DNA of 64,000 nucleotides, from contig NZ_FNAG01000001.1 of assembly GCF_900101825.1 (NCBI RefSeq), forward strand, positions 806,001 to 870,000, read 5' to 3'. Source of the stretch: Aquimonas voraii. Lineage in GTDB: Bacteria > Pseudomonadota > Gammaproteobacteria > Xanthomonadales > Xanthomonadaceae. Shown here one piece after another: positions 19,997 to 29,866 of the stretch (within the stretch, counting starts at the first letter, position 1; every line of letters starts with the position of its first letter). The notes below the pieces were generated by a model. The model was not told the DNA's origin. It was given only the letters and a program-made list of their open reading frames with translations, and did not search any database. A program made the position numbers and the translations under genes.

Positions 19997-22674
19997 GCGT
20001 GCCTGGCGCCCTGGCCGGACTCGATGCGCGACTTGCGGCAGCGATCGAAGATGCCGCCTGGCAGGCCTTGGTCAAGGCCGAAGTCGCCGCGGGTGATGCC
20101 CGCCGCGCCGAGGCGTTCGACAGAGGCGCCGACATCGACGGCCTGCTGGCCGACCGCAGCCAGCAGGTCGATGCGGTTCTGCGCGATGCCTTCCGCCGCG
20201 ATTTCGGGGACGCGCAGGGTCTGGCCCTGCTGGCGACGGGCGGATTCGGCCGCGCCGAACTCTTCCCGCACTCGGACGTCGACATCCTGTTGCTCTGCGA
20301 AGTGCCTATCGACGATGTTCGGCAGCCGTGCATCGAACGCTTCCTGACCCGCCTCTGGGACGCAGGACTTGCCCCCGGCCATGCGGTGCGCTCGGTGGAC
20401 GAGTGCATCGAGGAAGACCGCAAGGACGCCACCATCGCCACCGCCTTGCTGGAGCTCCGGCCGATCTGCGGTGACCCCAAGCCTGGCCAGCGGCTGGCCC
20501 GCAGCGTGCGCAGCGAGGGCTTCTGGACGCCGGACGCGTTCTTCGAAGCCAAGCGCGCCGAACAGCGCGCGCGTCATGCCCGCTACAACGATACCGCCTA
20601 CAACCTCGAGCCCAATCTCAAGGAGGGCCCCGGCGGCCTGCGTGACCTGCACACGCTGTCGTGGATGGCGCAGCGCATCTACGGCGTGCGCGAGGTCTCC
20701 GAGCTGAAGCCGCTCGGCGCGATCGGCGGCGATGAACTCATCGCCTTCGAGCGCGAGCGTCGCGCGCTCTCGCATCTGCGCTTCGGTCTGCATCTGGTCG
20801 CCGGGCGGCGCGAGGAGCGCCTGCTGTTCGACTTCCAGCGGCCGCTGGCGGCGCGTCTCGGCTTCAAGGACCAGGCTGCCGACAATCTCGCGGTCGAGCA
20901 GCTGATGCAGGGCTATTTCCGCAGCGCTGCCGTCGTGTTGAGGTTGAACGGCCGGCTGCTGCAGCGCTTCGAGGAATCGCTGACCGGCGAGCCGGGTATC
21001 GAGCCGCTGGACGAGGACTTCGCGGTTGGCGCCGGCTACCTGCGCCTCCTCGATGCCAAGGCTTTCCAGCGCGAGCCACTGAAGGTGCTGGAGCTTTTCC
21101 GCGTCTGGGCGGGCAATCCCTCGATCCGCGGCCTGCATTCCAGCACGGCGCGGGCGCTGGGCGAGGCCCTGCCGCTGATCGACGAGGGCTTCCGCGAGCG
21201 CGCCGAGTCTCGCGCTGCCTTCATGCGCCTGCTGCGCGGGCCGCAGCCGGTGATGACGCTGACCCGGATGTGGCAGCTGGGCGTACTGGCCCGCTACCTG
21301 CCGGCCTTCGGCAACGTTTCGGGGCGCATGCAGTACGACCTCTTCCATGTCTACACGGTCGACCAGCACACGCTGACCGTACTGAAGAACATCGAGAGCT
21401 TCGCTTCCGAGGACTCCAAGCAGCGCTTCGCCCTGGCGCACGACCTGTGGCCTCGTCTGCGCAAGCCCGAGCTGCTGCTGCTCGGCGCGCTGTTCCACGA
21501 CATCGCCAAGGGCCGAGGCGGCGACCACTCCAAGCTGGGCGCCGAGGATGCCATCGAGTTCTGCCTGGCTCATGGCCTGTCCACCGCGGACGCCGATCTC
21601 GTGGCCTGGCTGGTGCGCGAGCACCTGACCATGTCGGTCACCGCCCAGCGCCAGGACATCTCCGACCCCGAGGTCATTGCCCGATTCGCCGGCATCGTCG
21701 GCGAGCGCGAGCGCCTCGACTATCTCTACCTGTTGACCGTCGCCGACATCGCCGGCACCAGCCCGAAGCTGTGGAATGCCTGGAAGGATCGCCTGCTGGC
21801 CGACCTGCATGGCGCCACGCGCTTCGCCCTGCGACGCGGGCTGGAGAACCGTGTCTATGCCGACGAGCGCATTCAGGAAACGCGCGCGGTCGCACGTGAG
21901 CGCCTGCTGGACGCCGGCATCGAAGCGGCCGACATCGATCGCGTCTGGGCGGGCTTTCCCCACGAGAGCTTCCTTCGCTATAGCCCCGAGCAGATCGCCT
22001 GGCAGACCCGCGGCATCGCCCAGGCGGGCGAGCCGGACCTGCCGCTGGTGTTGGTGCGCCCTCATTCGCGCTCGGGTGCGCTCGAAGTTTTTGTCTATTC
22101 GCCCGACCGTGACGGCCTGTTCGCGGTAGCTGCGACGACCCTGGACCGCCTGGGTTTGTCAGTGGCCGAAGCGCGAATCGTCACTTCGACCACCGGCTTC
22201 AGCCTCGACACTTTCCAGGTGCTGGACGCGGGCATGGATTTCGTCTCGCCGGAGCGTCGAGCTGCCACGGTAGCGACGACGCTGCGCGAGGCGCTGGCGC
22301 AGATGCCCGAGGAGATCTCGCCACCAAACCGGATGATCCCGCGCCAGCTGCGGCATTTCCGCATCCCGGTGCAGATCGAGTTCAGCCAGGACGCGACGCA
22401 CGACCGCACCCGCATGATGCTGGTGTGCACCGACCGTCCAGGCCTGCTCGCGAGAGCGGCCGCGGTGCTGCGTGCGCACCGCATCCGCCTGCACGACGCG
22501 CGCATCGCCACCTTCGGCGAGCGCGCCGAGGACTTCTTTCAGATCAGTGACGAGGCCAATCGCGCCATCGTCGACGACGCTCGGCTGGAGGCGCTGCGCG
22601 CTGCCTTGGTCGAGGCACTCACGGACAGCACCGACAAGGATTTGCCGAATGCACGACAGCCTGCCCATGCTTGA
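19993..22674 (+). CDS. glnD: Bifunctional [protein-PII] uridylyltransferase / uridylyl-removing enzyme
   Basis: An 893-residue nitrogen sensor. The N-terminal nucleotidyltransferase motif is [18 protein letters not shown] (about residues 83-100). The central HD hydrolase domain has [14 protein letters not shown] (about 503). Two C-terminal ACT domains (about 700-775 and 800-880) sense glutamine. It uridylylates PII when glutamine is low and removes UMP when it is high. Translation starts at a GTG overlapping the map stop, and the 3' end overlaps the start of dapD. Confidence 0.96.
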   Translation: MSVPGALAGLDARLAAAIEDAAWQALVKAEVAAGDARRAEAFDRGADIDGLLADRSQQVDAVLRDAFRRDFGDAQGLALLATGGFGRAELFPHSDVDILLLCEVPIDDVRQPCIERFLTRLWDAGLAPGHAVRSVDECIEEDRKDATIATALLELRPICGDPKPGQRLARSVRSEGFWTPDAFFEAKRAEQRARHARYNDTAYNLEPNLKEGPGGLRDLHTLSWMAQRIYGVREVSELKPLGAIGGDELIAFERERRALSHLRFGLHLVAGRREERLLFDFQRPLAARLGFKDQAADNLAVEQLMQGYFRSAAVVLRLNGRLLQRFEESLTGEPGIEPLDEDFAVGAGYLRLLDAKAFQREPLKVLELFRVWAGNPSIRGLHSSTARALGEALPLIDEGFRERAESRAAFMRLLRGPQPVMTLTRMWQLGVLARYLPAFGNVSGRMQYDLFHVYTVDQHTLTVLKNIESFASEDSKQRFALAHDLWPRLRKPELLLLGALFHDIAKGRGGDHSKLGAEDAIEFCLAHGLSTADADLVAWLVREHLTMSVTAQRQDISDPEVIARFAGIVGERERLDYLYLLTVADIAGTSPKLWNAWKDRLLADLHGATRFALRRGLENRVYADERIQETRAVARERLLDAGIEAADIDRVWAGFPHESFLRYSPEQIAWQTRGIAQAGEPDLPLVLVRPHSRSGALEVFVYSPDRDGLFAVAATTLDRLGLSVAEARIVTSTTGFSLDTFQVLDAGMDFVSPERRAATVATTLREALAQMPEEISPPNRMIPRQLRHFRIPVQIEFSQDATHDRTRMMLVCTDRPGLLARAAAVLRAHRIRLHDARIATFGERAEDFFQISDEANRAIVDDARLEALRAALVEALTDSTDKDLPNARQPAHA

Positions 22675-23515
22675 ACTGAGGCCCCTCATTGAAAGCGCCT
22701 TCGAGCGCCGCGCCAGCCTCACCGTGGAGGAGATCGATGGCAGCACGCGCCCTGCCGTCGAACGCGTGCTGGCCGAACTCGAAGCGGGTCGCCTGCGCGT
22801 GGCGGAGCCGGTCGGTGGCGGCTGGCAGGTCAACGAGTGGATCAAGAAAGCCGTACTGCTGTCCTTCCGCTGCAGCGGCAACCGGCTGATGCCCGAGCCG
22901 GCCCACGACCCGGCCGGCAGCCTGCTGCAGGCCTGGGACAAGGTGCCCCTGCGCAGCATCGAGACCGGCGAGAGCAACTGGGCGGCCGAACAGGGCGTGC
23001 GCGTGGTGCCCGGTGCGGTGGTGCGCCGAGGTGCCTACCTCGGGCGCGACGTGGTGCTGATGCCGAGCTTCGTCAACATCGGCGCCCACGTGGGCGATGG
23101 CTGCATGATCGACACCTGGGCGACGGTCGGCAGCTGCGCGCAGATCGGACGCGGCGTGCACATCAGCGGCGGTGCCGGCATCGGCGGCGTGCTGGAGCCC
23201 CTGCAGGCTTCGCCGACGATCATCGAGGACGACTGCTTTATCGGCGCGCGTTCGGAAGTCGTCGAAGGCGTGATCGTCGAGCGCGGCTCGGTGATCGGCA
23301 TGGGCGTGTTCATCGGCCAGAGCACCCGAATCTACAACCGCGCCACCGGCGAGATCAGCTACGGTCGCGTGCCCGCCGGCAGTGTCGTGGTTTCCGGTTC
23401 GCTGCCGGCAAAGGACGGCAGCCACTCGCTGTACTGCGCGGTGATCGTCAAACAGGTCGACGAGAAGACGCGGGCGAAGACGAGTATCAATGAGTTGTTG
23501 AGGTCCGGCGAGTAG
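22649..23515 (+). CDS. dapD: 2,3,4,5-Tetrahydropyridine-2,6-dicarboxylate N-succinyltransferase
   Basis: A left-handed beta-helix acyltransferase of the succinylase branch of lysine/diaminopimelate synthesis, 288 residues from the ATG at 22649, or 282 from the in-frame ATG at 22667. Hexapeptide repeats span about residues 115-235 ([40 protein letters not shown]). The second start aligns better with the E. coli N-terminus. The first overlaps glnD by 26 bases, so coupling is likely either way. It shares the pathway with dapE two genes downstream. Confidence 0.94.
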   Translation: MHDSLPMLELRPLIESAFERRASLTVEEIDGSTRPAVERVLAELEAGRLRVAEPVGGGWQVNEWIKKAVLLSFRCSGNRLMPEPAHDPAGSLLQAWDKVPLRSIETGESNWAAEQGVRVVPGAVVRRGAYLGRDVVLMPSFVNIGAHVGDGCMIDTWATVGSCAQIGRGVHISGGAGIGGVLEPLQASPTIIEDDCFIGARSEVVEGVIVERGSVIGMGVFIGQSTRIYNRATGEISYGRVPAGSVVVSGSLPAKDGSHSLYCAVIVKQVDEKTRAKTSINELLRSGE

Positions 23516-23524
23516 CTTTCGATC

Positions 23525-23682
23525 GGGATTCGTGATTGGGGATTCGGGATTCGCCGAAGGTCGACCCTGACTCGAGTTCCCCTGCCTCATGCTGCGTCGC
23601 GCCACATCGAAACGGTCAATCGCAATCTCGCGACGTGCTCGCTGGTGAACTTGCGAATCCCGAATCCCCAATCACGAATCCC
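23525..23682. repeat. Heptad-array inverted-repeat element 3 (perfect 30-base arms)
   Basis: The arms at 23525-23554 and 23653-23682 are exact reverse complements over 30 bases. Each holds four heptads in the order GGGATTC, GTGATTG, GGGATTC, GGGATTC. The private variant GTGATTG occurs in both arms and in no other array in the window. The centre is about 98 bases. The element fills the dapD to ArsC-like gap, beginning 9 bases after one gene and ending 10 bases before the next. Confidence 0.85.
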
Positions 23683-23692
23683 GGCCCAAGAC

Positions 23693-24040
23693 ATGCCCAC
23701 CCTCTACGGTCTCGACAAGTGCAGCACCTGCGACAAGGCCCGCGCCTGGCTGGATGCCCGCGGCATCGCGCACACCTTCGTGGACTACCGCGAGCATCCC
23801 ATCGAACCCAAGCTGCTCAAGGCCTGGGCAAAGACGCTGACGTGGGAGAAGCTCGTCAATCGCGCGAGCTACACCTGGCGCGACCTGCCCGCCGAGCGCA
23901 AGCAGCCGGCCAGCGACGCCGAGTGGCTGGCGCTCATCAAGGAGTTCCCGGCGCTGGTCAAGCGCCCGGTCGTGGTCGGCGACGATGGCGTGTCGGTGGG
24001 CTTCACCGAGAAGCAGTTCGGTCAGCGCTTCGGCGGCTGA
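23693..24040 (+). CDS. ArsC/Spx-family (YffB-like) reductase
   Basis: A 115-residue thioredoxin-fold protein of the ArsC/Spx/YffB family. The N-terminal beta strand and active-site loop read LYGLDKCSTCDKARAWL, with Cys10 and Cys13 as a CxxC pair. Family proteins are glutathione-dependent reductases or regulators. Bona fide arsenate reduction is not supported here. The conserved position between dapD and dapE in this bacterial group suggests a housekeeping role. The start at 23693 avoids reading the preceding heptad array as protein. Confidence 0.85.
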   Translation: MPTLYGLDKCSTCDKARAWLDARGIAHTFVDYREHPIEPKLLKAWAKTLTWEKLVNRASYTWRDLPAERKQPASDAEWLALIKEFPALVKRPVVVGDDGVSVGFTEKQFGQRFGG

Positions 24041-24049
24041 AGCTCGCGC

Positions 24050-25180
24050 ATGGACGTCGTCGAGCTCAGCTGTGAACTGATCCGCCGCCCCTCGGTGACG
24101 CCGGCCGATGCCGGCTGCCAGGCGCTGATCGCGCAGCGACTCGGCGCCGCAGGCTTCCAAGTCGAGCATCTGCGCTTCGGCGAGGTCGACAACCTGTGGG
24201 CCACGCTGGGCGATGAAGGCCCCACGCTGGTCTTTCTCGGCCATACCGACGTCGTTCCGCCGGGACCGGCGGAGCAATGGACCAGCCCGCCCTTCGAGCC
24301 GACCCTCACTGCCGACGGCCTGCTGCGCGGTCGCGGGGCGGCCGACATGAAGGGCAGCGTGGCGGCCTTCGTGCTGGCGCTGGAAGACCTCGCCGCCCTC
24401 CGTGACTGGCAGGGAAGGGTGGGACTGCTGCTGACCTCCGATGAAGAGGGCGATGCGATTGACGGCGTGCGCCGGGTGGCTGAACTGTTCGCGGTGCGTG
24501 GCGAGCGCATTGACTACTGCCTCGTCGGCGAGCCTTCGTCTTCCCAGCGCCTCGGGGATGTCGTGCGCATTGGTCGGCGCGGTTCGCTCACCTGCACCGC
24601 CACCGTGCTCGGCGTGCAGGGCCACGTGGCCTATCCCGAGAAGGCGGTCAACCCGATCCACCGCGCCCTGCCGGTGCTGGCCGAGCTGTGCGCGCGCGAC
24701 TGGGACGGAGATCCGTGGCCGGACTTTCCACCGACCAGTTTCCAGATCGCCAACTTCAAGGCTGGCACCGGCGCCAGCAATGTCATTCCGGGTACGGCCG
24801 AGGTGCAGTTCAACCTGCGCTACTCGCCGCGCTGGACGGCCGATGCGCTGATCCACGAGATCCAGTCCGCTTTCGCGGCCCATCAGGTGCGCGCGGGCTT
24901 CCGCTGGCATCGGTCCGGTGAGCCCTTCCACACCGGCGAGGGCCGGCTGCGCGCGGCGGTGCGGGAGACGCTGGCGCGCGAACTCGGCATCCAGCCGGAC
25001 GAGAACACCGGGGGCGGCACCTCCGATGGCCGCTTCATCGCCCCGCTCGGCGCCGAAGTCGTCGAGCTCGGCCCCTTGAACGCCAGCATCCACAAGATCG
25101 ACGAGGCTGTGCGCTTGGAGGATCTACACACGTTGCCGACCGTGTATGCAGGCATCGCGAGGCGTTGTCTGCGACCTTGA
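24050..25180 (+). CDS. dapE: Succinyl-diaminopimelate desuccinylase
   Basis: A 376-residue dizinc M20 peptidase-family enzyme that removes succinate from N-succinyl-LL-diaminopimelate. Metal ligands lie in [20 protein letters not shown] and [11 protein letters not shown], and a C-terminal histidine in [10 protein letters not shown]. The dimerisation domain is in the middle (about 180-290). Length is typical. It is the last gene of map-glnD-dapD-ArsC-dapE, 9 bases after the reductase, and is followed by a bidirectional terminator. Confidence 0.96.
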   Translation: MDVVELSCELIRRPSVTPADAGCQALIAQRLGAAGFQVEHLRFGEVDNLWATLGDEGPTLVFLGHTDVVPPGPAEQWTSPPFEPTLTADGLLRGRGAADMKGSVAAFVLALEDLAALRDWQGRVGLLLTSDEEGDAIDGVRRVAELFAVRGERIDYCLVGEPSSSQRLGDVVRIGRRGSLTCTATVLGVQGHVAYPEKAVNPIHRALPVLAELCARDWDGDPWPDFPPTSFQIANFKAGTGASNVIPGTAEVQFNLRYSPRWTADALIHEIQSAFAAHQVRAGFRWHRSGEPFHTGEGRLRAAVRETLARELGIQPDENTGGGTSDGRFIAPLGAEVVELGPLNASIHKIDEAVRLEDLHTLPTVYAGIARRCLRP

Positions 25181-25207
25181 GTCGGCGTCACCGCCGATCG
25201 AAACGAA

Positions 25208-25229
25208 AACGGGGCCGCGAGGCCCCGTT
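25208..25229. terminator. Bidirectional hairpin terminator between dapE and the hypothetical gene
   Basis: A perfect 9-base stem (AACGGGGCC and its complement) with a GCGA loop. The plus strand continues GTTGTTCG and the minus strand continues TTCGTTTCG, so both sides have T-rich tails. It sits between convergent genes and can serve both. Confidence 0.7.
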
Positions 25230-25255
25230 GTTCGTTGCAGCGTGCGGCTCAGCCC

Positions 25256-25684
25256 TCAGATGCCTTCAAGGCCCATCTTGGAGGCGGCCGCGCCGGCGTA
25301 GGTCCCCTTCAGATGCCCCAGCATGCCGAGAATTTCTCGGTGGATCTCGGCGAGCCCGGCGTGCGGCATGTCGCGGGTCTCGTGGTAGACAACCGCAAGC
25401 CACAGTGCGATGCCGCGCAGCTTGAGCTGGGCGACGCTGCTGCGTGCCTTCCCAAAGGCTTGGGTGGCGGCATCACTCCAAGGCTGGTAGCGATGCACTT
25501 CCTGCGCACCGTACAGATGCGGCACGGGCGCGCGCGCCGCATTCTGGATCTCGCCCATGGTCAGGGTGGCGACGGCCGACCGGGTGCTGGGGGACAGCGA
25601 CTCCACGATCGTCCGCATTTCGCGCAGTTGGCGTCGCAGGGTCATGTAGCGGAGCGTGGACAGCAGGCGGATCAGGTACGTCAT
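25256..25684 (-). CDS. Conserved hypothetical helical protein
   Basis: A 142-residue protein of no family I recognise. The N-terminus is basic and amphipathic (MTYLIRLLSTLRYMTLRRQL), which might touch the membrane or nucleic acid. The rest is predicted helical, with a hydrophobic core (GIALWLAVVYHETRDM) and a C-terminal Gly/Ala stretch. There are no cysteines, no signal peptide and no clear transmembrane segment. It lies alone between a terminator and the acylase gene. Codon use resembles its neighbours, so it is probably a real gene of this lineage. Confidence 0.6.
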   Translation of the reverse strand: MTYLIRLLSTLRYMTLRRQLREMRTIVESLSPSTRSAVATLTMGEIQNAARAPVPHLYGAQEVHRYQPWSDAATQAFGKARSSVAQLKLRGIALWLAVVYHETRDMPHAGLAEIHREILGMLGHLKGTYAGAAASKMGLEGI

Positions 25685-25860
25685 GGCGACTCCAGCGGTG
25701 ACGGCAGGGCGGGCATCGGGTCCGAGGTCGGACTTGCGGTCATTATGGCCTGCAAGTCAGGGCAAGACCGACAGGGTGCGTCACAAAATGACCGTCTGGG
25801 GGCGAAGGATGTCAGGCAGTGCCTGATTTCGATCGGTCGGCCGCGTCGGACTGTGATCCC

Positions 25861-28296
25861 TCACGGCTGCAATGTCAGCAAGTGTATCGCGGCGCCGGGG
25901 AGGAAGTCGCTGGGTCGGCCGGCAGACCAGTCGTCGTGGCCCGCGCGCCAGAACGGTGAGAGCGGGTGGCCGCTCTGACCGGCGGGCATGTGGAAGATCC
26001 CTTCGGCCTCCCGACCGGGCGAGACCACCATGCGCTGACTTGCGCCAAAGGACGGGCCCTGCACTCGCGGCATGTGGTTGTCGCCGGGCAGGGGCTCGCC
26101 GGGCATGCACAGCAGATTGCGGGCGGGCCCGAGTGCCCCGGCCAGGGGATGGCAAATCGCGCTGGTATTGCGCTCGCCCCAGGTGCGCTCACCCAAATCC
26201 CCGCCTTGCGATGCCCATTCGCCTGCGAGCTCGAGCGCGGCATCGCGCTGAAGCTGGGCGGGTGTTGGCCAGTCGGGCGGCAGGGCGTCGGCGGGCAGGG
26301 CGAGATAGGCTTGCAGCACTGCTTCGAGCTGCGACAGCTTGGGCTCGGCGAAATCTTCGCCCAGTGCGTCCCGTGCGGGTGCGAACAGACGTTCGCTGAA
26401 AGCCTCCACCAGCAGGGTTCGGAAGCTTCGCGAGGCGCGGTAGCTGACCGAAGTGATGCTGGCGCGCTCGGGGCGCTCTCGCGTTGCTGCCTCCAGCGCT
26501 GCCAGTTCTGGCGCGCTCGGGGCCGCTTCCAGCTGAACCCGCAGCCGCTGCCACCAGCCCTGGAGGAACAGGGCGCGGTCGTCGAGCTGGACCGCCAGCA
26601 GGTCCTCCTCGGTGAAATGCTGCTTGGACATCAGCTGATCGCGGATCTGTGCCGGACGCGCGCCAAGGTCATAGCCGCCGTCGCCGACGGTGCGCAGCGT
26701 AGCCAGGTCTACCACTCGGGAGTTGGCGGTCCACAGGCGGTGCGTGTCGGGGTCGAGCAGCCGTGGCGCCGCCTCAGGCGACAACCAGTCTTCCGCCCAG
26801 TCGCAGCCGTCCAGTGGGCGCAGTGGGCGCAGCGGATCGCAGTCGCCCAAGCGCTGCGGAATGCGCCCCATCAGGGTCCAGCCGATTCGGCCGCTGCGAT
26901 CACCAGCCACGAAATTCTGTACCGGGGTACCGCTGCGCTGGGCGACGGCGAGCGCCTGTTCCAAGTCGGCGGCGCGCAGCAGGTCGGCCATGCCAAGGTC
27001 GATGGCGCCCGGACGGTGCGCCGTCCAGCGCAGGGCCAGCTCGGTGCCGTCCGGCGCGGTGGCGAGCAGGGGCCCCCAGCGGGTTTCGCGGGTCTCCAAA
27101 GTTTCCGGCTCGCCTCCGCGCACCGCCAGCACCTCGCGATGCAGGGTCAGTGTTTCCTCGCCCTCCGGCGTGCGGTAGCGGGTGCGACTGGTGTCGGTGA
27201 AGTCAACCTGCACCCAGTCGTGCCAGTCGCCATAGCTGTTGGTGAAGCCCCAGGCGACGTGGCCAGTGCTGCCGACCACCAGGGCGGGCACGCCCGGCAG
27301 GCTGACGCCGGTAGCGTCAACCTGGCCGCCCGGCGCCTCCGGGTCCGGGTAGACCAGACGTACCCGAAACCACACGCCGGGTGCGCGCAGCCCGAGGTGC
27401 ATGTCGTCTGCCACCAGGGCGCGGCCGTCGGCCGTGAGTGCGCCGGCAACGGCGAAGTTGTTGCTGCCGGGGCTTGGTGGCTCGGGGTCGGTGGGGCTCG
27501 ATGCTTCGTCGCTGGCTGCCGCCTCCTGATCGGACTCAGTGGCTTGGGGAGCGGTGGCCCCGCTCCACAGCGCTGCCAGCAGGGCTGTGGGCGAGATCGA
27601 CGGAAGGGCTTCTCCGAAGAGTGGCGCGTCATGCGCGCTGCCGGGTGCGGCCACGAGATCCACCAATGCGTCCGGCTGATGCGCGCGTAGCTGCAGCAGC
27701 CCCAGTTCGCGACGGTTCTGCGAGTCCTGCAGGTCGAAGAACATGGCGAGGCCTGCGAGCAGGCTGTCCTCCTCGCGCCAGGGTTCGGGCTGGACGCGCA
27801 GCAGCCAATACGCCCAAGGTCGGCTGCCGAGCGCAGCGAGCCCGGCGTTGACGCCCTCGACGTAGGCCTGCAGCTGTTCGCGCTGATCCGCTGGCGCGCG
27901 TTCGATCTCCGCCCGTACGCGGGCGCGCAGCCGGTGCGTCCGATGGGCCCGGTCGCGCGGCAATGCAACCGCTCCGACGAGAGCCGCCAGTTCGCCGGCT
28001 GCGCTGCGCCGCGCCAGATCCATCTCGAAGTAGCGTTCCTGGGCGTGGACGAATCCGAGCGCGCGCAGCGCATCGCTGCGGCTCTCCGCGCGCAACGTCA
28101 CCACGCCGAGGGCGTCACGTTCGACCTGCACGGGGGCGGATAGACCTGCGATGCGGCCTTCGCCCGCCAGCTGCGGCAGGCTCGCGCGCAGCAGCAACCA
28201 GGCGCCGATCAGGGCGAGCGCCAGCAGCAGGCCGAACGCGGCCAGGGTTCGCACGGTGTAGCGCAGCAATCGGGGGCGGCGGGAGCGGGAGGGCAT
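25861..28296 (-). CDS. Penicillin-acylase-family N-terminal-nucleophile hydrolase
   Basis: An 811-residue precursor. One N-terminal hydrophobic segment (about 17-36) anchors or exports it. The A-chain region (about 55-200) has the family start VERDALGVVTLRA and ALGFVHAQERYFEMDLARR. An Ala/Ser/Pro/Glu-rich spacer (about 245-276) precedes the autocatalytic site Gly277-Ser278, where Ser278-Asn-Asn would be the new N-terminal nucleophile of the B chain. The family cleaves amides such as penicillins and acyl-homoserine lactones. The substrate here is unknown, but quorum-signal degradation or peptide-amide turnover are options. Transcribed alone. Confidence 0.88.
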   Translation of the reverse strand: MPSRSRRPRLLRYTVRTLAAFGLLLALALIGAWLLLRASLPQLAGEGRIAGLSAPVQVERDALGVVTLRAESRSDALRALGFVHAQERYFEMDLARRSAAGELAALVGAVALPRDRAHRTHRLRARVRAEIERAPADQREQLQAYVEGVNAGLAALGSRPWAYWLLRVQPEPWREEDSLLAGLAMFFDLQDSQNRRELGLLQLRAHQPDALVDLVAAPGSAHDAPLFGEALPSISPTALLAALWSGATAPQATESDQEAAASDEASSPTDPEPPSPGSNNFAVAGALTADGRALVADDMHLGLRAPGVWFRVRLVYPDPEAPGGQVDATGVSLPGVPALVVGSTGHVAWGFTNSYGDWHDWVQVDFTDTSRTRYRTPEGEETLTLHREVLAVRGGEPETLETRETRWGPLLATAPDGTELALRWTAHRPGAIDLGMADLLRAADLEQALAVAQRSGTPVQNFVAGDRSGRIGWTLMGRIPQRLGDCDPLRPLRPLDGCDWAEDWLSPEAAPRLLDPDTHRLWTANSRVVDLATLRTVGDGGYDLGARPAQIRDQLMSKQHFTEEDLLAVQLDDRALFLQGWWQRLRVQLEAAPSAPELAALEAATRERPERASITSVSYRASRSFRTLLVEAFSERLFAPARDALGEDFAEPKLSQLEAVLQAYLALPADALPPDWPTPAQLQRDAALELAGEWASQGGDLGERTWGERNTSAICHPLAGALGPARNLLCMPGEPLPGDNHMPRVQGPSFGASQRMVVSPGREAEGIFHMPAGQSGHPLSPFWRAGHDDWSAGRPSDFLPGAAIHLLTLQP

Positions 28297-28480
28297 TGCG
28301 TGCGCGGTCCGTAGAGGTCGAAGCGGCGATGGTAGCGGCTGCAGCGTGGCTCGGATCCGCGGCGTCGGGCAGCGGCGGCAATTCCGCAGGCGCGCAGCGC
28401 TCGCGAGCCGCCACGCCTCGCGGATCGGCGCCGGCTGCGAAGGTATCCCGTGTGGGAGACCGGGCGGTCTTCACGGTCTG

Positions 28481-28511
28481 TTGCTTGTCGGCAGCACAAT
28501 ATCCGTTTAAT
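28481..28511 (+). promoter_or_regulatory. Candidate promoter of the his operon
   Basis: TTGCTT at 28481 and TTTAAT at 28506 are the best sigma-70-like hexamers in the AT-rich patch upstream of the regulator gene, with a rather long 19-base spacer. An imperfect inverted motif (TAATG ... CTATTA, about 28509-28528) overlaps the likely start site and could be an operator for the TrpR-like protein. The assignment is by eye. Confidence 0.35.
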
Positions 28512-28540
28512 GTATCAACACGCTATTACAAGAGTCCGCC

Positions 28541-28927
28541 GTGAAGCGACGTATCGCCAGCCCCGAAGCGCCTGCTGTCAGCAGCCCCCGTGAGCGCAAG
28601 CCCGCGCCGGTGGTCCAGCCTGCAGCCGATCCGGTGTTCGCGCTGTGCGAGGCGCTGGCCAAGCTGCGGGATCCTGCCGAGATCGCGGCTTTCCTCGATG
28701 ACCTGTGTACGCCGGCGGAGCTCGAGGCTCTGGCGGATCGCTGGCGCGTAGTGCCCCTTCTTCTGGCCGGGCGTACGTATCGCGACATCCACGACTTGAC
28801 CGGCGTGAGTGTGACCACGGTCGGGCGGGTGGCGCGCTGCCTTACCCACGGCGCTGGCGGCTACCGTGCCGCCGCGCGACATTTGAAGCTGCACGATCCC
28901 TCCGGCATCGCTGCCGCCAAACGCTGA
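28541..28927 (+). CDS. TrpR/YerC-type regulator at the head of the his operon
   Basis: A 128-residue protein from a GTG start. After a disordered Pro/Ala-rich N-terminus (about 1-28) it has the TrpR/YerC/YecD fold: a dimerisation helix (FLDDLCTPAELEALADRW) and a helix-turn-helix (AGRTYRDIHDLTGVSVTTVGRV). TrpR itself binds tryptophan. The YerC group is uncharacterised or linked to amino-acid genes. It lies 39 bases before hisG on the same strand, so autoregulation and histidine-responsive control of the operon are reasonable inferences. The sequence does not show the ligand. Confidence 0.82.
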   Translation: MKRRIASPEAPAVSSPRERKPAPVVQPAADPVFALCEALAKLRDPAEIAAFLDDLCTPAELEALADRWRVVPLLLAGRTYRDIHDLTGVSVTTVGRVARCLTHGAGGYRAAARHLKLHDPSGIAAAKR

Positions 28928-28966
28928 ACCCGCTGCATACCCTCTCCCTGTTTCGAGCATTCCCCC

Positions 28967-29866
28967 GTGAAGAATCGTGATCGTCTGCGCATCGCCGCGC
29001 AGAAGAATGGACGCCTGTCCGACCCCGCCCGCGAGCTGATGGCACGCTCCGGCCTCACCTTCCGCGAAAGCCGTGACCGCCTGTTCTGCTTCGGCGAATC
29101 GCAGCCCGTCGACCTGCTGCTGGTGCGTGATGACGACATCCCCGGACTGATCGCGGAAGGCACCTGCGACTACGGCATCGTCGGCCGCAATGTGCTCGAC
29201 GAGCAGGCCCTGGATCGCGCCGCTCGCGGCCTGCCGCCGGCCTTCAAGGAAGTGCGCGCGCTCGGTTTTGGCCGCTGCCGGCTGTCGATCGCGCTGCCGC
29301 AGGACATGGCCTGGAACGGGCCGCAAAGCTTGGCTGGCCTGCGCATTGCGACGAGCTATCCGGCCCTGCTCGAGGACTGGCTGAAGCGCAACAACGTGCG
29401 GGCGGAGATCGTGATTCTGTCCGGCTCGGTCGAGATCGCGCCCCGTCTCGGCAAGGCCGAGGCGATCTGCGACCTGGTCTCGACCGGCGGTACGCTGGCG
29501 GCCAACCAGCTGCGCGAGGCCGTGGTGATCCACGAGAGCGAGGCCGTGCTGGCCGGTCCGGCCGATCCGCTGATGGACGAGCGCGGCGACATCGCCACCC
29601 AGCTGCTGCGTCGCCTGGACGGCGTGCTGCAGGTCCGCGATGCGCGCTTGCTGATGCTGGAAACCGAGCGCGCCATGCTCGACGACGTGCTGCGCCTGCT
29701 GCCCAGCGAGGAGCGGCCGACGATCCTGAGCCTGGACGGCCAGCCCAATGGCGTCGGCGTGCAGGCGATCTGCCAGGGCAGCTTGTCCTGGCAGCAACTT
29801 GAAGATCTGAAGAAGGCCGGCGCGCGCCGACTGCTGGTGCTGCCGGTGGAGCAGATGCTGACATGA
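28967..29866 (+). CDS. hisG: ATP phosphoribosyltransferase
   Basis: A 299-residue long-form HisG, the first enzyme of histidine synthesis, joining ATP and PRPP. The PRPP-binding loop is in [18 protein letters not shown] (about residues 163-180), and the C-terminal ACT-like domain (about 225-299) carries feedback inhibition by histidine. The long form needs no HisZ partner. Its stop overlaps the hisD start by 4 bases (ATGA). Confidence 0.96.
   Translation: MKNRDRLRIAAQKNGRLSDPARELMARSGLTFRESRDRLFCFGESQPVDLLLVRDDDIPGLIAEGTCDYGIVGRNVLDEQALDRAARGLPPAFKEVRALGFGRCRLSIALPQDMAWNGPQSLAGLRIATSYPALLEDWLKRNNVRAEIVILSGSVEIAPRLGKAEAICDLVSTGGTLAANQLREAVVIHESEAVLAGPADPLMDERGDIATQLLRRLDGVLQVRDARLLMLETERAMLDDVLRLLPSEERPTILSLDGQPNGVGVQAICQGSLSWQQLEDLKKAGARRLLVLPVEQMLT

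Noticed and set aside
19774-22065. A 763-codon minus-strand frame under map-glnD
   Set aside because: Antisense to conserved GlnD motifs; no recognisable domain.
23693-24040. Arsenate reductase involved in arsenic resistance
   Set aside because: No ars operon genes are nearby and the position between dapD and dapE is a housekeeping one in this group; the YffB/Spx type fits better.
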